From Hydrangea macrophylla (Eukaryota; Streptophyta; Magnoliopsida; Cornales; Hydrangeaceae), in the NCBI GenBank assembly GCA_033977485.1, contig CM066984.1:111841251-111905250 (forward strand): a stretch of DNA of 64,000 bases, given 5' to 3'. The stretch's first letter is position 1. Each line of letters begins with the position of its first letter. The notes beneath the pieces are model-generated. The model was not told the origin of the DNA and made no database searches. It was given only the letters and a program-made list of their open reading frames with translations. Positions 32,201 through 44,200 of the stretch are shown piece after piece. The position numbers and the translations under genes were made by a program.

Positions 32201-35200
32201 TTTTTTTTTGGCATACAAGTTTTGGTTACATCACTAGTAAATTGCCAACATTTCCTATTTTGTGCCACGTCAATGGATGTTAAATTGTTAATAAATAACA
32301 ATTTCAAGATTAAAAAAAATAAATAACTTTATGCATGTATATACACCAGCATGAGCCCAGGGAAAAATAGAAATTAACTATATGCAAATCGATAGACCGA
32401 GATCAATATTGAAAATTCGGATGAAATATGTGAACTGAGAAGTTAACTAAGAACATCAAAAAGGCCACCAGATTAGTGATATTGGTTGCTAGTGTGAAAT
32501 GTCAACCTCCACTCTGTAAAAGATTCCAGAATAACTTCCTTTCCACTGCTAAAGTAATTGTTAAGTTACCAATTACTCCAAAAGCTTAAGCTGTTTGAGA
32601 ACAGGCCCAATAATGTACATCACGCTTCAACACCCTCCCTCACGTGCAACCCCATCTCGCACTTGGAGAGCCAACATAATAAACCCAATCATAGTGGAGA
32701 CAAATAACAAAGTGCAAATGCGCACACCAACACGAGGATGGAAACTTGAACTCAAGACCTCCACAAACAAGGCACTAATACAATGTTAAGTTACCAGTTA
32801 CTCCACTCTTAATTACTGTTGAAGACAGTGTTAGAGAATCAACCAACACTGTCTTCAACAGTAATTAAGACATATGGAGGGGATAGCAATAACTGAGACG
32901 CAGCAGAAAGGTTCACACACATGGCAACTCCAAACACGAGAAAACAGGATCCAGTAATGTATTTACCAATGCCTTCCTCACAATACCATCAGAAACATCA
33001 GTTTCAACCATCAAGCGAAAAGGCATATAGAGTAAATGTTGGAGAGATTTTAAAATAAAGGGGAAAATACCTTTTACCCCCCTGTGGTTACACTCATTTT
33101 CTCATAACCCCCCTGTGGTTCATTTTGTAACACTTAACCCCCCTGTACTACGGACTGAAGTGAGACTGTTAACTTTTCTAACAGTAGTCCCACTTCAGTC
33201 ATTAGTATAGGGGGGTTAAGTGTTACAAAAATGAACCACAAGGGGGTTATGAGAACATGGGTGTAACCATAGGGGGGTAAAATGTATTTTTTTCCTAAAG
33301 AGTATGTATAGGGGCTTGGGGGTATTAACGTCATTTCCTTTTTTTTCCGTTAAAAAAGTTAACAGTCTCACTTTAGTCCATAGTACAGGGGGGTTAAGTG
33401 TTACAAAATGAACCACAGGGGGGTTATGAGAAAATGGGTATAACCACAGGGGGGGTAAAAGGTATTTTCCCCTAAAATAAAAAACAGACAGACAACAAAA
33501 AGGTACATCCCCTGTGCAAAATGTCTCTGGAGATCATAAACAACATATGAATGGAAGATAAAACACTTCAGTGGGGATAATAAATAGGCACTGAAGGACG
33601 AGCCAAAGCAACTACTTGAACTCATTGCAAATTTGTAAATTTCAGTGGAGCAATTAGAAAGGGAGTAATGTCATGCTTCCCAATTTGCATCCCAAATGTG
33701 ATTCCCAACTTTGGCAATGGGCCCACTGAAGGTGGTCCCACTGCCACATGTGTTGAAAACTATATTTGGGATACAGAATTTGGGAAGCATAAGCATTACT
33801 CTAAAAAAGGATGCTGCAAGTATATGCAGCTTTATATTTTGTAAATGTTCAAATATATCTAATACAGTTACAGCCTCAGGAATAGAGAGTTTTGTCATAT
33901 TGGTCAAGGCCAAAAACAAGTCTGTAAAAATTACGTGGATAGGTTTGACTCTCTTGCATTTGGTGGACTCCTTTAGCTGTATGAAGAGGTTCAGATCCTT
34001 TGAAGAAGAAAATAATACCCGAAAGAAAGGTTAAAAGGCCGGCTTAGATGAAATCAATGCTCAAAAGAACAACCTGGATGGAATGAATATATAATATATG
34101 TATATATATATATGTGTGTGTGTGCACTTGAAAGGGCAACCAGGTTTGTACATATCAGTTCAAGCTTTCAAGGAAACACCATACTCCTAAGAAAGCATTT
34201 CCTATAGAAAGGTTCATGGACTAAGATGCAAACAAAATAATCGAAGTAGACTCACCTTCAGATTTCTAACTTGATGAGGGCATCCAGCAGGTATAAAGAC
34301 CGCCTCCCCAAGTTTTTGCACAAAAGTCCACGGTTCAACTCCTACTTTAAGCACATTGAATATTTATTCCATCCTAAAAAAAGAAAATGTCTGAATGGGC
34401 AATGAACCTTCAAAAAACAGTAGACTCACCAAACTCCTCTTTGAGCTTTCTTTTATGATGTGAAGTCAAGTAGAAAGTCTGATCATGAATCGGGTGAACA
34501 ACCTATAGAAGTAAATTAATGGAGATTACAGAATGCTAGTCATTATAATTGAAAGTGAAAACCATACCAACTATAATTAATATCCCACAAATTAACTGAC
34601 ATTGAAAAAATGAATACGAGTCAAAACAGTACAAATTGAATACTTATAATGTTTGAGAGAGTTCAAGAAAGTAGTTCGTACATTACAGTTGAACAACTAG
34701 AGTATTACAGAAAGTTCAAATTTTTAAAGCATCTAACATAGTTCTGACACAGTATATAACTTTTATTGATGAATCAAAGATGACTAGGTGACACACGGCA
34801 CCCAAACTCAGACAGTTAGAGCAATGCAGATAAGTTGTCATTTGTCAATTGTCAAGAAGTGAATCGTGTGAAAGATAATTTTGCATCATTTGTTGAATGA
34901 TTTGCACATGAAAGAGAATAAGAAATACATAATTTATGACCAAAGTATTATGACATTGAACCTCAGGAACAGATTTGGGTTGTTTGTCTTGTATTGAGAT
35001 TAAAATACAATCTTATTGCAACTCCAGCAACAATTTTAAACTAGATTTTCACAACTTAGCAATTTTAGTTTAATTTTGATGTTATACGTACGAAAATTAC
35101 GCAAATGTTCAAGTTTATCTTCTTTTATGATCTTATACAAAAATACAAATACTAACACTACTAATTCGTAATAAAAGCAATTTTCCCCTAGCATGTCTAA

Positions 35201-38200
35201 ATAATGGAAATAAAGAGCCTTGCTCCAATGCAGTTTCAAAAGCGTACGTCAAAGTTCAAGTTTCAAAAACTGCTTGATGTGGGTTGAGCATGTGTCATCG
35301 TAGGTACTCAAAATGACCCATGCCACCTCCAACAGAGCCAATAGAAGGGTTATGTGTCCCTGTCCAACACCGTGTCAGACATGACAAACGACGGACACTC
35401 ATTGATGTGTGTCGGACACACCAAAATCTGTGTCGTACCTTTTATATTAGTTTGGTCACAATCTTCTTTCGAGCATCATGTATATCACAATATGCCAACT
35501 AAAAGCCTCAGCTTCAGCTTCAGCTTCAGCTTCAGCAATAGGGAGTCTCAATACTGGAGAAACCCAATCAATTGGTTTCCTACCTGTCACGATCTCAAAG
35601 GGGCTGCGACGTGTGCTTCTGTTCACAGAAAGACACCATGCAACTTATAGCCATCAGAAGTACCTGATCCCAGCTTATAACATGATCACCAACAAGGCAA
35701 CGTAGAAGATCGCCAAAACTTCAATTAACAACCTTCTTGTCCATCGATTTTTGGATGCAAAGAGGATGAAGATTTCAGCTTCATATTCAGCAACTTCCAA
35801 AAGTAACTCACAAACTACATCACAGTCAAAACGAGTCTTAGGTACCCGTCAAGCCTAACAACTTCTTAAAGAAAAGCTTAGCAATGTGGACAGCATCTGA
35901 GCTCACGGATACATATGTTAGGTAGGGATAAGTTGTTTCCCTTGAAAAGATAACTTCTGTGTAAGGAAAAGTCAACATACTCTGCTTGCCGTCCAGCCAA
36001 TCACTCAGCATATAGAATGCCGAAATCCTTACAAGATGATAGTCTCTCTTGAGCAAATCGTAACCTACAACTTGGACAGCCATATGGGAAATCGACTAAG
36101 TGCATCGGCTGCTTATTCTCAAAATCAGCCTTGTGTGCAATAACAAAAGAATGTTGTTGCAGAAATGAAACCCACTTATGATGGCTATCGTTAAGTTTCT
36201 ACTGGGAATTGACGTATCTCAGTGCCTCATGGTCGAATACAACATAAACTCTTTTAAAAGAAAATAATGACGCCAACAACAAAAGATTGAATGACTGATA
36301 GAATTCTTTATCGTAAGTGGAGTACTTATGCTTGACTTCGTTTAGCTTCTCACTAAAATAAGCTATTGGGTATTTGGGTGTCCTTCCTCGCGACTCCCAA
36401 TTCTGACATGTGATGCATCACAAGACACTTCAAACACTTTGGACAGGAGCCTTAGTCATCAGTATTTTTGTGTTTTCAAAAGCTATAGGTGTTGAGTTGG
36501 GTCCAAACAAATTGTCCTCTTTCATACAATTAGAGATTTATGCCACAATTGTGCTGAAATTTCTGAGAGTCTGCCCCTCCCCCCGGGGGCAGCCCGTGAA
36601 AATTTTGTACTTCATGCAAGGTACTCGGAATACTTTCCTTCGGTCAACTTCCAAACCTTTATATGAAACAAAAAAAGCCCAAAAATGCCACACTTGGACT
36701 CATAAAGAACACTTCTTCAAATTTATGTAGACGGTAGAGTTTCTCGTGGTGGCAAACCCTCATAACTTGTTCAAGATCAGAGATGTGTGGTTCCCAAGTT
36801 GTTGTACAAACAGTTGTAGGACACAAAGGTGATTTCGATATATTGAAGGAAGGTGAAGGGTCAAAAGGCTGTTTCCATGCTATGAACAGTCACTGTGCAC
36901 AGTAAGGTTGGTTGTTTTGTGAGTGAAAATTGAAGTGAAGGATTACAAGACGAAATATTTAGGCATCACACGAAAGAAAAAGTTTGCATCGCGCAAAGCT
37001 TGAAAGGTAGTACTGGAAATCATCCATTCGTGATCTAAAAGTTTGAGGTACATCATTTTATAGTCTCCAGCACCAAGGGTTCAATTCATATTTCATAGGT
37101 TCAAGGCATAGGTCTTATAATATTCCCCATGAGTTTAGGTGGAATGTAACTAAAAGGTGATACATCTAATAATGACTTAATACAATAAATATAGGCTATA
37201 TAGCTAATAATGACTTAATACAATAAATATAGCTAATAATGGCTTAATAAAATAAATAGACAAATGTGGCTAAATGTATCTGGGTGACTTAGTCCCCTAA
37301 TTGTTAAGCACATGCTTTAGGCAAAATCCCAATTCCCGTGTGGGCTCCCTATCATCTAAATATCTAATACATGCCAAATCAAGGCACGGGTTTCGAATGT
37401 CTTGCACAGATCCTAGGAAGCATGGGTACTCCATTTTGAGTCAAGTACCCGTAACACCGACACCCGTACCATACTCCTGGGTACGTGTCGGGTACCCCTC
37501 TAGCAGTGTCCTGATACTGTTAAGTGAAGGATTCAACTTGGGTACGACTCGGTACTTCGTGGGTATGACATGAGTACTTCGTGGATACGGCACGGGGTCA
37601 GATTGCACTTTTTGAAAACTATGGGGGTACTTCGTGGGTACGACGGGGGTACTTAGTAGACTTGCTTCTTCTTCTTTTTTATTTATATTTTTTTTTCTTT
37701 AATGTTGTAGACTTGTAATGCTAAAACAATGTTGTTTAGTCCTTAGACTACTTATTTGCTAATATGTGGATTAATATGTTGTAGTGTTGTTCAATCTTCT
37801 TCTTATTCTTTTTCTTTTTTTAATTATTAAAAATATATTTTTATTCAAGGTACCCTAGCCGTACCCGTACACTACATTTTTGAAAATTGCCGTACCCCCG
37901 TACCCGTATCATACCCGTGTCACGTGTCCGTACCCGTGCTACATAGCATAGATCTTTTATTTGCTTAGAAGGCTACAACTGATCTCCTGATACCCATCAC
38001 TGTGGCTTTTGCGTTTAGGCAGTTGCAGAAGCCCTTCTTACAACTGCAGGACGAGAATTAAGAATTCATGAAAATCCCAATTTGCTTCTTGCATCACATT
38101 TGGACTGAAGTACCTCAGGACCTGCTTCAGCCAAAGCATGCTTTTGGGACTCCAAAGTGCTTTCTAAATTATCCAAATAGGCTAACATATGCATTTTGGG

Positions 38201-41200
38201 TCCCAACAGCACGTTTCAGTCCAAACGTACGTTTGGAAAGCAATTCAAACAGGCCCTAAGCCTAAAACTAAAAGCATAAGTTGGAATTATTGTTTGCTTA
38301 CAGTTCAATCGTATCCCAAACACAGTTTATAACAGTATGTCATTAGTTATTACCTGCTCTACCGGACTACAATAGAGATGCCTGAATTCTCTATGGTGCT
38401 TTTTAAGATATTCTTGCAGCTTAGGGACATCTTCACGCCGAAAAATGTCCCAAACAGCACCTCCTTCTCCATCAACGATTGAGTTCTCTTCTGAGGGCAT
38501 TCTAGAAGCTTCATTTATTCCATTAAACATGGCATCGTGTACTTTATTATTTCCAGTTTTCGTAACGGTAGAGTCAGAACCTCCATCTCGGTCTTCATCA
38601 GCAGACTTAATGTTCACTTGCTTTGACTTGGACTCCCCATTGGATTTGGGAACATGCTTCTCAGTTTCTTGATTATCAGTATAAACAGCACCAAAAAGTT
38701 GTTCTTGGTCTACGGTGGCGTACTTCTTTTTTAATTCATTTATTTTCCGAAGATGACCAGATATATGGGTCGCTTCTGCAGTATGTGTCAACACATTCAC
38801 CTGGAAATAATAGCAACATACAAAGATAAAAGCACATAAAAATGACATTATGCATGAACAACGACCAAAGACAAAACCAGTATACTGATATAACATAATT
38901 GGATATTCCAAATGTATTAAAGTGAACAAAGGGGTAATATTCATTCCCAAGGCATCAATATCAAACATAGCTTCTCCTTGTCTCTCGCTCTCTATTACTT
39001 CATTGTTGCCATTATATAGACATTATATATCTACTACTACTTTTAACATATCTCCCGATTATCTGTATGTCTCGTATTCAAAATTTATTATTCATTTCAT
39101 ATATCATACAGTTGTCTGTAACCAAGACAGAATATTCAATGCATATAACATTTAAAAGATTGCTGTTAGTTCACACTTCACAGAAATTGAATATGGCTTC
39201 ATATTCATGGGTAAAATACGTAATTATCTGAGAAAAGTAGAAGTTTCTAAAAGGGAAGGCCATCAGATCTGTTTATCTAGAATTTTATACCATTTCAGAA
39301 GATAAATTTCCAGAGACCATTTCTGTCCTTTGACTATAAGAAATACGCTCCAATTTCATTTGAAATACTGTCACAGAAGACATTCAAGAGCGTAACAGCC
39401 TTAGTAACAAAAATTTAGTTAGAAATTCAACTCTAGGCTAAGCAGTAGCCTGCTACTAACATGTCATTTCCCAATTGAAAAACACTAAGGTTCTGTTTGG
39501 TTTGCAAATTTAGGGAAGGAAACAAAGGAAGAAAACGAGTTCCCTTGTGTTTAATCCATGCTTAAATAATATTAAAGAATTCTAAATAATAAAAATAAAA
39601 ATAAAAACATTAAAATATGATTCTTACTTGATAAAAAAATCTAAGGGAAGTGACACACAACAACTTCATGTGTACTTCTTTCCCTTCCTATTTTCCTCAG
39701 TATTGTCCTTAATAACCAAACAAAGAAAAGTGTTTTCCTCAGTATTTTCCTTTCCTTTCCTTTCCCTTGTTAGATCAATGAACCAAACAGAGCCAAAGCT
39801 ACCAATTATTCACCGAAACACATACCGCATCTGACATGTCACAGTGAAGCTTTGTCACAGAATCTCCACGTCCTAGCTCTTCAGCAAATCCATATGCAAT
39901 ATACGTTTTAGGCCCAAGGTCTGGTTTCAATGTTGTGTCGGGCATCTTTGAGGCAACATTAAGAATACCATTACGGAGGTGTGTATATTCCAGATATGGA
40001 AGGGCAGTGAGAAACTCTGCACCGTGGCGTGGTAACCGCTCCTCGAAGAAATTGGATGGGGGCCAATCTTTCAGTTTGAGCATCTCAGGCCACAAGTCAT
40101 TGTGTGATCGACCATCCGTATACCCTTGGAAAAACTGGTGAATATTTATCTCAACCTGCACGATCACAAGATAAAAATATAATAAGGGAATACTAGTTTA
40201 CCTTATCATCAAATAACTAGAAACATTGTAGAAACGTGACAATTTATAAGTGACAAGCATATGCTAGTACCTAGTATCTACCATATCTGAATCAAGCATA
40301 GGTACAGCAGGAAAGTTACAAATTAAGAGATTATTCGGTATACAGATCATGAGCCATTCTGTTACAGGGTTAGTTTATTAAAGCGGCGCATTAATATTTT
40401 TGATAAGTAAAAGTGGAGCATCAATTGCATCTACTTACGATATAAAATGTACTATTTATTACAAGAGGCCTATCATATAATGGTTAATTTTCTTTGAACT
40501 TTATTTTCTACAAGTTGCAAGTTTCCTCCCTTTTTTTGCCTCATCTGTGTCCATTCAAGTGAAATATTATAGGCTATGAGAAGTTAGGTCCTCTAAAATC
40601 TTTATGCTTCTAAATATTTGCCTCTCTGAGTTCATTTTGGTCACTACCTCGATTAGTGTTTGTTTTTATTAGCTCTGTAGTAACTCATAGTATGGTACTG
40701 CAGAGGCATTATAAATCAGGTCAACCGTGCAAAATAAAATAAAAAAATGGACTCAAAAAATCCGAGAAAAATTGATGTGAACTGCATTGCACAATGCGAA
40801 ACCAAGAAACAGCAAGAGGAGACAGCTCTATTACAGAAAACGCCAAATGTTTGCTTGGAGTCTCCAAAAAACCAGTAACACTATATTTTTCCAGTTACTC
40901 CTCAAGTAAAAAATGAAAATAAAAATTATAAATGGGGAGAACAGAGCTACAAGAAGAAAAAACTATAAAAAGAATTTATTAGAATGTCAAGATGCATGTA
41001 AATACGAGTTATGTCTCTAACTATTCCGCAGTGTAAAACCATTACTTTAGAACCACACAAAGAAAGCATTTTGTATAATATCGGGGGAGGTGGAACATTC
41101 AATGCAGAACACCTATTCCCAAAAATCAGCAATAACATGTATGTCAGCACACACATACACACACACACACATATATATATAAATATACACATAACAAAAA

Positions 41201-44200
41201 ACACATTAGTTGAAGGATGGTTGTGTGCATGCATGAAAGTTTGGTACGAAAATCAATTACTACCACCCAACAAAAATGAAATCAAAATCAAAGGTATCTA
41301 TCAACGTATCAATATTGAGGATGCCAAAGGCATAAAAAAGTCAACCAACCAAAGATCCTTCATGTCGAACTTCCTTGACAACCCACCACTTTTTTAAATG
41401 GATACAAATTCTAGATACAAAAATTTGCAAGAGCTTGCATCATCCTTTTTCTTTTGATGGACAATTCACAAATTTCAAATCAAGTGCAAAAACAAAAAGA
41501 ACAACAAAAATATAGGGCTCCAAATGTGATTGCTTATACATAAGATCAATACAACAAATCTACGATCAACACTGAGTAATGTCTCCAAATGACATACCTC
41601 ACACCAATCAAGACAATCAATTGCCTTCACTGCCAAATCCGACGAACCTTTGGTAAATGTTATCTCACGGAATGCTCGCCACATAACCATAGGCTCCCAA
41701 CTCAATCCAGATGTAAATTCAAGAACATCGCTAACAATCACCGGCTTTCCTTTGATCCAATGTCTCTGGAAGTGCTCCAGATCCCCATGCTGTAAATCAC
41801 TTGCTGAAGGGTAATACAAAAAATTGTCATCGGAATTTTTTCTAGACGCTGATTTACGCAGCTTTCCATTTTCAACATCAACTTCACCATTTTTCTTGAA
41901 ACACGGACAACGTTCTGTGGAAATTCCTGGAATTTTGTGTGTTTTGACTAGTTTTTCAACTTTCTGCTTCAGATCTGAAACCCAACTTTCTGGAAACATA
42001 CGCTTCAGCTCCAAACGATTGTGTCCGCAACCACCCATTTCCTTTGGTGGACAAGGTATGTCACCAGTCTCCTTAACTTTCCACTCAGATATAGAGCTCT
42101 TGTTATCCTCAGAAGTAGACCCAATGTGTGAATCTAAAGAACTTCTCTTATCAGAATCCAGATGATGAGGTTTTTTGCCATGCAAAACAATCTCATCACC
42201 ACCTCCTTGCAAGCAGCCATCTCGAATTTCAAGACAACAAATCAGGCAGAGATCATAGGAACAATTTGGACAGCTTCTATGGTAATCAACTATAGATGTT
42301 CTGCAGTGATCGCTGCAATAGAACATATGGCATAGTGAAATTTGCTACAAAATTCAGGTTTTGAAAGCTGAAACCAAGGAAAGTATGCACCATTCAAAGA
42401 AACGACCGTACCAATATACACGTTCATCCTTAGAACAAACTGACTCTTGTATCTCTACCTCCGATAGTGATAACCCTGTATGAATGGCCATAATATCCAC
42501 AAATTATTAAAAAAAATGAAAACTAATTTCCTAATTCCATTTCCTGCCATATGAGGAATTTCCCTCATTAATATGGACACAAGACTTCTTCTTTATGAGT
42601 TCTATAATGCATCTTGTAGGTACATCACTAGTCCATCTCATACAGTGGATTTCGTGAAGTGGGTGCTATGTCTTATGATGCTAGATCATCAGATATTTAG
42701 GAAGAAGCAACAATTGAATGGACGGAAAAACCTAACAGACAAAAAAAGGATCTCCACCAGTTAGTAAGGAGCTGTTTGGGGACGCAAAGAATCAGTTCTG
42801 TGTTTGTAAGTAAAAGTTTTTACAATTCATGTGTTGGGGCATGTGCCCAGGCTAACATCTCTCATCGAATTGGTTCTTTTTCAAACCAACATAACTTTGG
42901 TTCACATAAAACAGATAGAAATTGAGATTGGGACTGAACCAGATCCTATTTTAAACCTTACCGAACAGGCCCATACCCTTACACAGAGAAAAAATGACAT
43001 TGGTGATAGGGCCATACCTTGGATCTTTGCCTCCGTCTCCTTTTCCAACATTTGGTCATGATCAAATTGTTGCAAGAATGGATATAGTACGTGTACCAGA
43101 TACTTCAAGTGTCGACTCTTTTCATCCTTGTTTCTTGGCGTTCCTGAATATTTGTCAAGCTGCAGTGGATCAAAGAGATGCCCACCAAGTGTCATCAGTC
43201 ACAGGACAAGAAAGTAGCTAATACAATGAAGAAGTGACAAAAATATCAAGTGGTGTCAATAGCAACCTTTAGAATATCGTTTCTACGTAAACAAGCTTTA
43301 CAATTGCAGTTTCCACGACAATATGGGCAATTCTCCGCTATATCTTCCTCTGACAATCGAGGATACCTACATTTGTACGATGCAAAAGGAAAAATAAATT
43401 TTATCTGTGGCAGATAATGACGACTTCATAATTGATTGAGATGTACCATTGTAATTTACAAAGCTTCAAATAGATATGAGAACAAAGGTACTCGTTCACA
43501 ATTAATGCAATTGTTACATTTTTATGGGGTCCCAATCTCATAAATCACTAAATCAGCTATTCTAATACATATTTCTATACTTAAAGAGTATCATTTCAGC
43601 ATTCAACAAAAGATGTCAGTATCCAGCAACCCTAATTTAATTTGCCGTTCAGTATGCAAATGTACCAAACAGGCATTATCTTGGATAAACTATCTCTGGT
43701 AGTCCTGCATTAACTAAAACCCACATATACTCAACTCAACCAGTCTTTCATCCCAAGTTATTTGGGAAACCCCACATATACGTACGCAAAAATGTACTTG
43801 TACTAGTAATGACAAACACATAAACACTACAAGTTTCACTATTCCATAATTGAACAGAACATGTAGTGCGTTGACTACTGGGGAAACAGTATCACCCCTG
43901 TATACATTGGCTAACAGTGAGAAATAAAATTCACAAGTCCCTCGGCAAGATTAACAAGTAATGCTTCCACAGATGCATGCCAGTCTACTAATCAATAAAT
44001 ATGTAAATAAATTAGTGTACGATATACTCCAAGCAATTATTCCAAAAGTTCAACACTTCAGAACACTGACAGTCCGTCATTTCCTTCAAGATATGTATTT
44101 AATGTGCCAACATAAAGTTTCAATAGATGTTTGACTGTCACTTGAATTTGAAGAATGTAATTCAAAATTTATATAGCAAAATAAGTTAAAAACCCATCAT

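Larger units (their letters stand above)
34503..38353 (-). other. JmjC intron 7 (3.9 kb) with transposon debris
   Basis: The largest intron of the gene. It contains a degenerate Gypsy pol fragment and a TACCCGTA-rich element, annotated separately. The rest (34503-35480, 36420-37280, 37950-38353) shows only AT-rich sequence without a supported gene. Confidence 0.7.

Noticed and set aside
36410..36730. 106-codon plus-strand frame in JmjC intron 7
   Set aside because: Overlaps the edge of the Gypsy fossil, has no recognisable domain and lies on the strand opposite to the gene.
38922..39155. 77-codon frame in JmjC intron 6
   Set aside because: Low-complexity Ser/Ile/Tyr composition from AT-rich intron; no similarity or splice context.
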